From Porphyrobacter sp. (GTDB lineage Bacteria > Pseudomonadota > Alphaproteobacteria > Sphingomonadales > Sphingomonadaceae), in NCBI GenBank assembly GCA_018991295.1, contig JAGKSZ010000269.1:1-5037 (forward strand): a stretch of 5,037 bases of DNA. The letters run 5' to 3'. The notes under the pieces were generated by a model, which was not told the DNA's origin, did no database searches, and worked only from the letters and a program-made list of their open reading frames with translations. Below, piece after piece: positions 1 through 5,037 of the stretch (the first letter of the stretch is position 1; every line of letters begins with the position of its first letter). A program made the position numbers and the translations under genes.

Positions 1-34
1 AGCCCAAAACGATCACGTCATATTCAGTAGCCAT
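1..34 (-). CDS. lpdA: dihydrolipoyl dehydrogenase (E3), N-terminal fragment cut by window edge
   Basis: Only the first 11 codons are present, reading MATEYDVIVLG. This matches the opening of flavoprotein disulfide reductases, where the first beta strand (YDVIVLG) leads into the FAD-binding GxGxxG loop, which lies beyond the window. E3 reoxidises the dihydrolipoyl groups of 2-oxo acid dehydrogenase complexes with NAD+ in the cytoplasm. Its position directly downstream of pdhC and the thioesterase supports E3 over other flavoproteins with the same N-terminus. The start is supported by an AAGGA Shine-Dalgarno at 44-48, 9 nt upstream, inside the end of the thioesterase gene. The ATG begins 2 nt after the thioesterase stop, so coupling is likely. 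With so few residues the identity leans on context; another pyridine nucleotide-disulfide oxidoreductase is possible but less likely. Confidence 0.8.
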   Translation of the reverse strand, partial: MATEYDVIVLG

Positions 35-36
35 TG

Positions 37-429
37 TCAGTCATCCTTGGGGAGGAGAAGGGTGGGATTGGCGAGCAGCGCGCGCGGGCGGCCATCCTCG
101 CCGATCAGAACGAATTTGAAGGTGCCGCGCGCGACGGTCTGGGTCGCCTCGCCATTGCGTTCGCGCGCGATCGCCTCGGCGGCGATGGTCAATGAGGTGG
201 TGCCGGTGGCGAGGACGTCACAATAGACGCTGAGTTCATCCCCCACCGCCATCGCGCCGGGAAAGGTGAAATCGGTTGCGGCCACGACCACCGCCTTGCC
301 CTGCCCCACCCGGCTCGCAAGGCTGCCCGCGCCCAGCGCCATCTGCGCCATCAGCCACCCGCCGAACACCCCGCCATAGGGGTTGGTATCGGCGGGCATG
401 GCGGTTACGCGGATCTGGGGGTTTCGCAT
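37..429 (-). CDS. YciA-like hotdog-fold acyl-CoA thioesterase
   Basis: This 130-residue protein has the hotdog thioesterase signature of the YciA/ACOT group. Residues 11-30 read MPADTNPYGG followed by VFGGWLMAQM, almost the same as the MPADTN...FGGWLMSQM block of E. coli YciA. A beta-sheet region with ATDFTFPGAMAVGDEL (51-66) and the strand RGTFKFVLI (101-109) follow. The family hydrolyses acyl-CoA to free acid and CoA in the cytoplasm, usually as a multimer. The Asp I recall as catalytic in YciA (D44 of the Haemophilus protein, in the SQMD block) is Ala31 here; Asp53 lies nearby in ATDF and might substitute. I chose the start at 429 because the family block begins just after it, GAAGGG lies 7 nt upstream, and the ATG overlaps the preceding stop by one base; an in-frame ATG at 492 would add 21 non-family residues. 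Family confidence is high, substrate unknown. Confidence 0.88.
   Translation of the reverse strand: MRNPQIRVTAMPADTNPYGGVFGGWLMAQMALGAGSLASRVGQGKAVVVAATDFTFPGAMAVGDELSVYCDVLATGTTSLTIAAEAIARERNGEATQTVARGTFKFVLIGEDGRPRALLANPTLLLPKDD
44..48 (-). promoter_or_regulatory. ribosome binding site of lpdA
   Basis: AAGGA on the minus strand, 9 nt upstream of the lpdA ATG and lying inside the last codons of the thioesterase gene. It fixes the lpdA start and shows lpdA can recruit ribosomes itself despite the 2-nt gap. Confidence 0.6.
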
Positions 430-668
430 CAGAGAGCCCTTCGAAAGACGAAATAGGCCAACGAAAGAATGGCCGGAACGCACAAGGCCCATTGTGCCAC
501 CAATGCCGGCTTGCCTGACCCGAGATTCGCGGTCAACAAGCCCGCAATTGCGAGCACAATGAGAGCATTGCCCCCGATCTGATCAACGCCGCGAGGCGCT
601 GTCTTGACAAGTAGCCCGATCACCAACGCCAAAGCGCCGCAGATATTCGCGGCTAGCTTGAGGCTCAT
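429..668 (-). CDS. small hydrophobic membrane protein of unknown function (79 aa)
   Basis: I do not recognise this family. The 79-residue product is strongly hydrophobic. Likely membrane segments are residues 6-22 (after MSLKL), about 34-48 (NALIVLAIAGLLTAN) and 55-75 (ending in LSLAYFVF), followed by the short basic end RRAL. The loops are a charged stretch near 22-31 (KTAPRGVDQ) and a short GSGKP turn. There is no signal-peptide cleavage motif or metal-binding motif. Its ATG shares a base with the pdhC stop (TAATG) and its stop shares a base with the thioesterase start (TGATG); its own ribosome site is weak (GGTGG), so translation probably depends on ribosomes leaving pdhC. The longer reading frame starting at 815 would run antiparallel-in-frame through pdhC as an Arg-rich stretch and is not credible. 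That this short ORF is real is inferred from the exact overlaps and coherent membrane pattern; function is unknown. Confidence 0.75.
   Translation of the reverse strand: MSLKLAANICGALALVIGLLVKTAPRGVDQIGGNALIVLAIAGLLTANLGSGKPALVAQWALCVPAILSLAYFVFRRAL
437..442 (-). promoter_or_regulatory. ribosome binding site of the thioesterase gene
   Basis: GAAGGG on the minus strand, 7 nt before the ATG at 429. It lies inside the end of the small membrane protein gene and decides between the start at 429 and the upstream in-frame ATG at 492. Confidence 0.6.
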
Positions 669-2092
669 TACACCACCAGCCCCATCGGGTTCTCGACGAG
701 GCTCTTCAGGGCTTCCATCAGCTGCGCGCCGTCGGCGCCGTCGATGGCGCGGTGGTCGAAGCTGCCGGTGGCGCTCATCACGGTGGCGACCACGATCTGG
801 CCGTCTTCCACCCACGGGCGCTGCTCGCCTGCGCCAACCGCGAGGATCATCGCTTGCGGCGGGTTGATCACTGCATCGAACTGCTTGGTGCCGAACATGC
901 CGAGGTTGGAAAGGCTCGCCGTGCCGCCCTGAAATTCATGCGGTTGCAGCTTGCCGTCCTTGGCCTTTCCGGCAAGCGCCTTCATCTCGGTGCTGATCTG
1001 GGCAAGGCCCTTGCGGCCCGCATCGCGGATGATGGGCGTAATCAGACCCGAAGGCGCGGCCACCGCAACCGAGATATCCTGCCGCGTGAATTGCAGCAGG
1101 CTGTCGCCCTGATAGCTGACATTGCATTTGGGCACGCGCTGGAGTGCGCGGGCGAGCGCCTTGATCAGCAGATCATTGACCGACAGCTTCACGCCATCGG
1201 CTTCCAGCGATTTGTTGAGTTCGCCGCGCAGTTTGAGCAGCGCATCCAGGCGGATATCGACCGTGAGGTAGATGTGCGGGATGGTCTGCTTGGCCTCGGT
1301 AAGGCGGCGGGCGATAACCTTGCGGACATTGCCCAGCTTCTGCACTTCGTAGGGCGCATCAAGATCCCCGCCGAGGCTGGGGATGGCAGCCGGTGCAGGC
1401 GCGGCGGCGGGCGCAGCTGTGGTTGCCGCCGGAGCCGGTGCCGAGGCCGGTGCCGCAGCGGCGGGCGTGAAGCCTGCCACGTCGTCCTTGACGATCCGGC
1501 CACCCGGTCCGGTGCCCTTCACCTGCGCCAGATCAATGCCCCTGTCCGCTGCAATCCGCTTGGCGAGCGGCGAGGCAATCACGCGGGCACCCGGCGCCGC
1601 AGGTGCCGGGGCGGAAGCGGATGCGGCAGGAGCGGGTGCGGTCGCAATCGAGCCGCCGCCCTTCACAATCGCGGCCTCGACATCTTCCTTGGTGATCTTG
1701 CCCTTGGGCCCGGTGCCGGTGACGCCGGCAAGATCGATGCTGTTGAGTTCTGCGAGCTTCTTTGCAGTCGGGGTGGCGGCAGGGCCTTCGGCGGCCGGGC
1801 CTTCGGCAGCGGGGGCCGCAGCAGGCGCAGGCGCAGGCGCTGCGTCTTCGCCTTCCACCGCAAGCCGGGCAATCACTGCGCCAACTTTCACGCCCTCGGT
1901 GCCTTCTGCAATCAGGATTTCCGCGATCACGCCTTCATCGACCGCTTCGAACTCCATCGTCGCCTTGTCGGTTTCGATCTCGGCCATGACATCGCCCGAG
2001 GACACCGTGTCCCCCACTTTCACGAGCCACCTGGCCAGCGTGCCCTCTTCCATGGTGGGCGACAATGCCGGCATCTTGATATCGAGGGCCAT
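668..2092 (-). CDS. pdhC: pyruvate dehydrogenase complex E2, dihydrolipoyllysine acetyltransferase
   Basis: This 474-residue protein is the core of the pyruvate dehydrogenase complex; it transfers acetyl groups from lipoyl-lysine to CoA. Domains in order: a lipoyl domain at 3-77 with the lipoylated Lys43 in ETDKATMEFEA; Ala/Pro linker 84-105; a peripheral subunit-binding domain at about 106-142 (TPTAKKLAEL...GTGPKGKITKEDV); linker 143-170; a second such domain at about 172-208 (ASPLAKRIAADRGIDL...GTGPGGRIVKDDV); linker to 237; and the catalytic domain 245-474 with HRxxDG (His447, Asp451) and SNLGMFG (395-401). Two binding domains are unusual; one is standard. The opening KMPALSPTMEEGTLA is typical of alphaproteobacterial PDH E2, which favours pyruvate over 2-oxoglutarate or branched-chain substrates. 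The start at 2092 is set by the lipoyl domain. An in-frame extension to 2266 would overlap the divergent usp gene and adds no domain. A GGGAG lies 12 nt upstream, rather far. First gene of the operon. Confidence 0.96.
   Translation of the reverse strand: MALDIKMPALSPTMEEGTLARWLVKVGDTVSSGDVMAEIETDKATMEFEAVDEGVIAEILIAEGTEGVKVGAVIARLAVEGEDAAPAPAPAAAPAAEGPAAEGPAATPTAKKLAELNSIDLAGVTGTGPKGKITKEDVEAAIVKGGGSIATAPAPAASASAPAPAAPGARVIASPLAKRIAADRGIDLAQVKGTGPGGRIVKDDVAGFTPAAAAPASAPAPAATTAAPAAAPAPAAIPSLGGDLDAPYEVQKLGNVRKVIARRLTEAKQTIPHIYLTVDIRLDALLKLRGELNKSLEADGVKLSVNDLLIKALARALQRVPKCNVSYQGDSLLQFTRQDISVAVAAPSGLITPIIRDAGRKGLAQISTEMKALAGKAKDGKLQPHEFQGGTASLSNLGMFGTKQFDAVINPPQAMILAVGAGEQRPWVEDGQIVVATVMSATGSFDHRAIDGADGAQLMEALKSLVENPMGLVV
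1782..1811 (-). repeat. two-copy 15-bp tandem repeat in the E2 linker
   Basis: On the plus strand GGGCCTTCGGCGGCC at 1782-1796 is followed directly by a copy with two mismatches at 1797-1811. It encodes the repeated EGPAA units of the first flexible Ala/Pro linker of E2. Being a multiple of three it keeps the frame, and it looks like slippage in a linker that tolerates length change. Confidence 0.6.
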
Positions 2093-2243
2093 GATCCGTT
2101 GATACTCCCGTAAACGATCCGTCGCCCGTCTCTGGCCAATTCCCTTACGTCGGGCAAGGCCCCGAATCGTCAGGACGCGGTCGGGACTTGCCAATCCATA
2201 CGAATGCATTGATAGCCTGTGGCCATAACGGGGCAGCGGCAAT
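2093..2243. promoter_or_regulatory. divergent intergenic region holding the pdhC and usp promoters
   Basis: This 151-bp gap is the only non-coding space available for promoters of both the leftward pdhC operon and the rightward usp gene. For usp, TTGCCA at 2188-2193 is a fair -35, but the -10 at the right distance (near 2211-2216) is poor; CATAAC at 2224-2229 resembles a -10 but lacks a matching -35. No strong sigma-70 promoter is evident for pdhC. I see no GGAAC-type box for the general stress sigma factor EcfG in front of usp. Other features are an AATGCATT palindrome at 2203-2210 and a direct repeat GATCCGT at 2093-2099 and 2116-2122. No riboswitch or terminator was recognised. Promoter presence is inferred from layout, not from a clear motif. 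Confidence 0.5.
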
Positions 2244-2696
2244 ATGCGCACTTTTCTGGTCATCATCGATGAAAGCGAGGAGGCAACCGCTGCGCTGCGC
2301 TATGCTGCGCGCCGGGCGGCGGCGGTGGGCGGCGCTGTGCACCTTCTGGCGCTGGTTCCGCAGCAGAATTTCTCCGCCTTCGGCGCGGTGCAGGCCACCA
2401 TCGAGGCCGAAGCGCGTGACCGGGCCGAGATGCTGGCCCATGGGGTTGCGGGCAATCTGTTTGCCACCAGCGGGATCATGCCGACCATTTCGGTCAAGAT
2501 CGGTCAGGGCCAGAAGATCGTGAGTGAATTTCTGGCCGATCACCCCGAAGTGGGCGCGCTGGTGCTGGGCGCGGCCAAGGGCGCTGGGCCGGGACCGCTG
2601 GTGACGCATTTTTCCGGCGCGGCCGGATCACTGCCCTGCCCGCTCTATGTCATTCCAGCCGATTACGACGAGACCACAAGCGATCACGCGGTCTAG
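2244..2696 (+). CDS. universal stress protein (UspA-fold) family protein
   Basis: The 150-residue, single-domain protein has the Usp layout: first beta strand TFLVIIDESEEA (3-14), with the acidic Asp9 typical of the nucleotide-binding site, followed by an amphipathic helix (ALRYAARRAAAVGG) and strand AVHLLALV; then a long helix (about 50-67), a strand near 80-86 (TISVKI), a helix with EFLADHP, strand GALVLGAAK (104-112) and last strand PLYVIP (133-138). The ATP-binding GxxGx9G(S/T) motif of MJ0577-type Usp proteins is not intact: the segment reads GAAKGAGPGPLVTHFSG, so ATP binding is doubtful. Usp proteins are cytoplasmic and linked to stress survival, but the role of this one cannot be told. 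It starts at ATG 2244 with a modest GGGG 10 nt upstream, is divergent from pdhC, and converges on rnr with 3 nt between stop codons. Confidence 0.85.
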   Translation: MRTFLVIIDESEEATAALRYAARRAAAVGGAVHLLALVPQQNFSAFGAVQATIEAEARDRAEMLAHGVAGNLFATSGIMPTISVKIGQGQKIVSEFLADHPEVGALVLGAAKGAGPGPLVTHFSGAAGSLPCPLYVIPADYDETTSDHAV

Positions 2697-2699
2697 CGG

Positions 2700-4988
2700 T
2701 TACTTCTTGCGCCCCTGATGGCGGATATTGCCGGGCCGACCGCGCTTGCCGACCATGAACTTGCCCGCCTTTTTCGGCCCGCGATTGCGATCATCGGGGC
2801 GGTGCCCACGCGGCTCGATCGTGCCGGCATCGGCTTGCGGAAGCACGAATTTGAGCGATCCGGTCAGCGGGTTGGCTTCGGCCAGCTTCAGTTTCAGGCG
2901 GTCTCCGGTCGCATAGACCGTCCCGCTGTCGCTGCCGACCAGCGCCTTGGCCGCTTCGTCATGGCGAAAATATTCGCCCCCGAGGGTGGAAATCGGCACC
3001 AGCCCATCGCCGCCGAGGCCGGTGATGGTGGCAAAGAAGCCGAAGCTCTGCACCCCGGTGATGCGGGTATCGAACACCTCGCCCACCCGGCCTGAAAGCC
3101 ACGCAGCGACATAGCGATCAATGGTGTCGCGTTCCGCCTCCATCGCCCGGCGTTCGGTCTGGCTGATGGCATCGCTGACCTGCTGGAGGCTGGCACGGTC
3201 CCGGTCCGACAGGCCCGAGGTGGCCGGGATCGAACCCGGCGGGGCGGGTTGTTCCAGCTTGTAGGCATCCACCAGCGCGCGGTGCACCAAAAGATCGGAA
3301 TAGCGGCGGATCGGCGAGGTGAAGTGCGCATAGCTGCCGAGCGAAAGCCCGAAATGCCCGGCATTGGCCGGCCCGTAATAGGCCTGCGTCTGACTGCGCA
3401 GCACCGCCTCCATCACCAGCGCCTTTTCCGCCTCGTCCGAGATGTCCTTGAGCATCCGGTTGAACAGGCCCGGCGTCACCACCTGTCCTAAGCTGAGCTT
3501 CTTGCCCATGGTGGCAAGGTAATCGCGCAGGGCAATCAGCTTCTCGCGGGAAGGCGGCTCGTGGATGCGATAGACGACGGGCGCGGTTTTCGCCTCCAGC
3601 GCCTTGGCCGCCGCGACATTGGCGGCGATCATGAAATCCTCCACCACGCGGTGCGCATCGAGGCGTTCGCGGATGGCGATTTCAGCAATCTTGCCCTCGG
3701 CATCGAGCACCACGCGGCGTTCGGGCAGTTCCAGTTCCAGAGGATCGCGGGCATCGCGTGCTGCCGCCAATGCCTTCCACGCGGCCCAGAGATTGGCGAG
3801 GTATTCGGGCGGATTGCCCTTGTCGATAGCCGCCTGCGCGTCCTCATAGGCGATGTTATGCGCAATGCGGACGAGGGCGCGGGTGAAGCGGAAACTGCTG
3901 ACCTTGCCATCGGCGTTGATGTGCAGGTGGCAGGCCATCGCCGCGCGATCTTCGCCCTCTTTCAGGGAGCAGACATCGGCGCTCAGCACCTCGGGCAGCA
4001 TCGGGACCACGCGGTCGGGGAAATAGACCGAGTTGCCGCGCTTCCTCGCCTCGCGGTCGAGCGCGGAGCCAGGGCGCACGTAAAAGCTTACATCAGCGAT
4101 GGCGACCAGCGCGTTGAACCCGCCCTGCCCGTCCGGCTCGGCCCAGATCGCGTCATCGTGATCGCGCGCATCGGCGGGGTCGATGGCGACAATGGGCAGG
4201 TGCCTGAGGTCCTCGCGGGCCTTGTCCGAGAGTTTCAGCTTCGCCGCAAGCGGGGCTTCTTCCAGCACTTCATCTGGGAAGATGTGCGGGATGCCGTGCT
4301 TGGCAATCGCGATCATGCTGAAGGAGCGCGGCGCAAGCGGATCGCCCACAACTTCGATGACCTTCACGCCTGCACGATCCGAGCGGCCAACGCGTTCGGC
4401 AATCACCAGCTGGCCCGCCTCGGCCTCGCCGCGATCGGCAATCGGGGTGGACTGGCGCACGCGCTTGTCGACGGGCGCGAGCCACGCCTTGCCCGCCTTG
4501 TCGATCTCGACCACGCCCATCAGCCCCTCGGTGCGCGAGGGCAGCTTCTTCATCACATGGGCGCGCAGGCCATCGGGCGCTTCTTCGGTGCGGGCCAGCA
4601 CCCGGTCCCCGCGCTTCAATGCAGGCGGGCGCTTCACGCCGGGCTTGGGGCGCGGTTCGCGGATGGTGAGGCGCGGGGCCTTGCCGGGGGCTTCGGGGTC
4701 CCAATTATCGGGCTCGGCGATCAGATCGCCGTCCTCGATGGCAACGATTTTCAGCGTCGTCACCTTGGGCACCCCGCCCATGCGGTGGAAGGCGCTTTTC
4801 TTGCCATCGATCAGGCCTTCTTCGGCCATGTCCTTGAGCAGGGCCTTCAATTTGATCTTTTCCTGCCCCTTCAAACCAAAGGCCTTGGCGATCTCGCGCT
4901 TGCCGGCGGGAATGTCGGAGGACTGGAGAAACGCGAGCACCTGTTGCGGCGTCGGCATCCCTTGCGGGAGTTTGGGGGGCTTGGGCAT
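2700..4988 (-). CDS. rnr: ribonuclease R, 3'-5' exoribonuclease
   Basis: This 762-residue protein is a full-length RNase R, a processive hydrolytic 3'-5' exoribonuclease that degrades structured RNA and acts in mRNA decay and rRNA quality control. Domains in order: an N-terminal winged-helix segment (about 12-70, PTPQQVLAFL...AKAFGLKG); cold-shock/OB domains (about 75-235); the RNB catalytic domain (about 262-590), with Mg-binding Asp270, Asp276, Asp278 and Asp279 in AIDPADARDHDDAIW, the same spacing as E. coli Asp272/278/280/281, and the signature HFTSPIRRYSDLLVHR at 555-570; an S1 domain (about 634-716, GEVFDTRITGVQSFGFF); and a Lys/Arg-rich tail (726-762) ending GRKK. The winged helix, basic tail and length point to RNase R over RNase II (about 640 residues). 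The start has AGGGGA 7 nt upstream. It is transcribed away from a palindromic repeat and runs tail-to-tail into usp. No key residue is missing. Confidence 0.97.
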   Translation of the reverse strand: MPKPPKLPQGMPTPQQVLAFLQSSDIPAGKREIAKAFGLKGQEKIKLKALLKDMAEEGLIDGKKSAFHRMGGVPKVTTLKIVAIEDGDLIAEPDNWDPEAPGKAPRLTIREPRPKPGVKRPPALKRGDRVLARTEEAPDGLRAHVMKKLPSRTEGLMGVVEIDKAGKAWLAPVDKRVRQSTPIADRGEAEAGQLVIAERVGRSDRAGVKVIEVVGDPLAPRSFSMIAIAKHGIPHIFPDEVLEEAPLAAKLKLSDKAREDLRHLPIVAIDPADARDHDDAIWAEPDGQGGFNALVAIADVSFYVRPGSALDREARKRGNSVYFPDRVVPMLPEVLSADVCSLKEGEDRAAMACHLHINADGKVSSFRFTRALVRIAHNIAYEDAQAAIDKGNPPEYLANLWAAWKALAAARDARDPLELELPERRVVLDAEGKIAEIAIRERLDAHRVVEDFMIAANVAAAKALEAKTAPVVYRIHEPPSREKLIALRDYLATMGKKLSLGQVVTPGLFNRMLKDISDEAEKALVMEAVLRSQTQAYYGPANAGHFGLSLGSYAHFTSPIRRYSDLLVHRALVDAYKLEQPAPPGSIPATSGLSDRDRASLQQVSDAISQTERRAMEAERDTIDRYVAAWLSGRVGEVFDTRITGVQSFGFFATITGLGGDGLVPISTLGGEYFRHDEAAKALVGSDSGTVYATGDRLKLKLAEANPLTGSLKFVLPQADAGTIEPRGHRPDDRNRGPKKAGKFMVGKRGRPGNIRHQGRKK

Positions 4989-4995
4989 GGTTTCA

Positions 4996-5001
4996 TCCCC
5001 T
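4996..5001 (-). promoter_or_regulatory. ribosome binding site of rnr
   Basis: AGGGGA on the minus strand, 7 nt before the ATG at 4988. It supports this start over the in-frame Met at residue 11. Confidence 0.6.
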
Positions 5002-5002
5002 A

Positions 5003-5037
5003 CCCGTTCGCCCCGAGCTTGTCGAAGGGCTGTCCTT
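5003..5037. repeat. sphingomonad-type dispersed intergenic palindrome, truncated by window end
   Basis: The plus strand carries CCCGTTCGCCCCGAGCTTGT followed by CGAAGGGCTGTCCTT. From memory this is the common repeated extragenic element of sphingomonad genomes (consensus close to GCCCTTCGACAAGCTCAGGGC plus GAACGG). The pairing arms are GCCC at 5010-5013 and GGGC at 5027-5030, or alternatively TTCG at 5007-5010 with CGAA at 5023-5026. It starts 15 bp upstream of the rnr ATG, so it would sit in or beside the rnr leader. The element probably extends past the window end. No second full copy occurs in the window, so the repeat status rests on prior knowledge. Confidence 0.65.

Noticed and set aside
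436..446. GCCCTTCGAAA resembling the core of the right-edge palindrome
   Set aside because: Only about nine bases match, the second arm is absent, and the stretch is coding sequence including the thioesterase ribosome site; a chance match.
430..492. In-frame 21-residue extension of the thioesterase starting at 492
   Set aside because: It overlaps the end of the small membrane protein gene, lacks family similarity, and the ATG at 429 has a good GAAGGG and a one-base coupling overlap.
1383..2102. Plus-strand Ala-rich open frame (239 codons) opposite the E2 linkers
   Set aside because: The Ala/Pro linkers of E2 (GCN/CCN codons) give Gly/Ala-rich antisense frames automatically; there is no ribosome site or fold pattern.
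752..2113. Long plus-strand open frame (453 codons) antisense to pdhC
   Set aside because: It mirrors pdhC in a high-GC region where stop codons are rare in antisense frames. The product is rich in Arg, Gly and His with no recognisable domain, and pdhC is unmistakable on the other strand.
2150..2164. GGGC-AAG-GCCC hairpin in the intergenic region as a terminator or attenuator
   Set aside because: The stem is only four base pairs and no T-run follows on either strand.
2093..2266. In-frame 58-residue N-terminal extension of pdhC
   Set aside because: It would overlap the start of the divergent usp gene, is basic and disordered in composition, and the conserved lipoyl domain begins exactly at the ATG at 2092.
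2145..2609. Minus-strand open frame (154 codons) across usp and the intergenic region
   Set aside because: It is antisense to usp, with an Arg/His/Gln-rich product and no domain, and it would cover the pdhC promoter region.
4270..4704. Minus-strand open frame (144 codons) inside rnr in another frame
   Set aside because: It is a shifted-frame shadow of the RNase R OB-domain region, Arg/Pro/Ala-rich with no fold pattern; rnr is intact through it.

Overview
The window looks like ordinary chromosomal DNA from an alphaproteobacterium, most likely Sphingomonadales (Erythrobacteraceae or Sphingomonadaceae). This rests on the high GC content, the Ala/Pro-rich single-lipoyl pyruvate dehydrogenase E2, and a short palindrome at the right edge that I recognise from memory as the dispersed intergenic repeat of sphingomonads. 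I see no rRNA, tRNA, CRISPR array, IS element or phage gene. Every gap between genes is short; the longest is about 150 bp.

Left part (1-2092), all on the minus strand: a tightly packed pyruvate dehydrogenase operon. In transcription order it holds pdhC (E2, dihydrolipoyl acetyltransferase), a 79-residue membrane protein of unknown function, a YciA-like hotdog acyl-CoA thioesterase, and the first 11 codons of lpdA (E3), which is cut by the window edge. The first three genes are joined by one-base stop/start overlaps (TAATG, then TGATG), and lpdA begins 2 nt after the thioesterase stop. The four are therefore almost certainly one transcript with coupled translation. The E1 genes are not in the window.

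Middle (2093-2696): a 151-bp divergent intergenic region carries the promoters for pdhC (leftward) and for a universal stress protein (UspA-fold) gene (rightward).

Right part (2700-4988), minus strand: rnr, a complete RNase R with all catalytic aspartates. It converges on the usp gene with 3 nt between their stop codons. Upstream of rnr lies the sphingomonad-type palindrome, truncated by the window end.

I found no convincing undescribed system. The points most worth a second look are the tandem peripheral subunit-binding domains in E2, the loss of the canonical YciA catalytic Asp in the thioesterase, and the uncharacterised 79-residue membrane protein coupled between E2 and the thioesterase.
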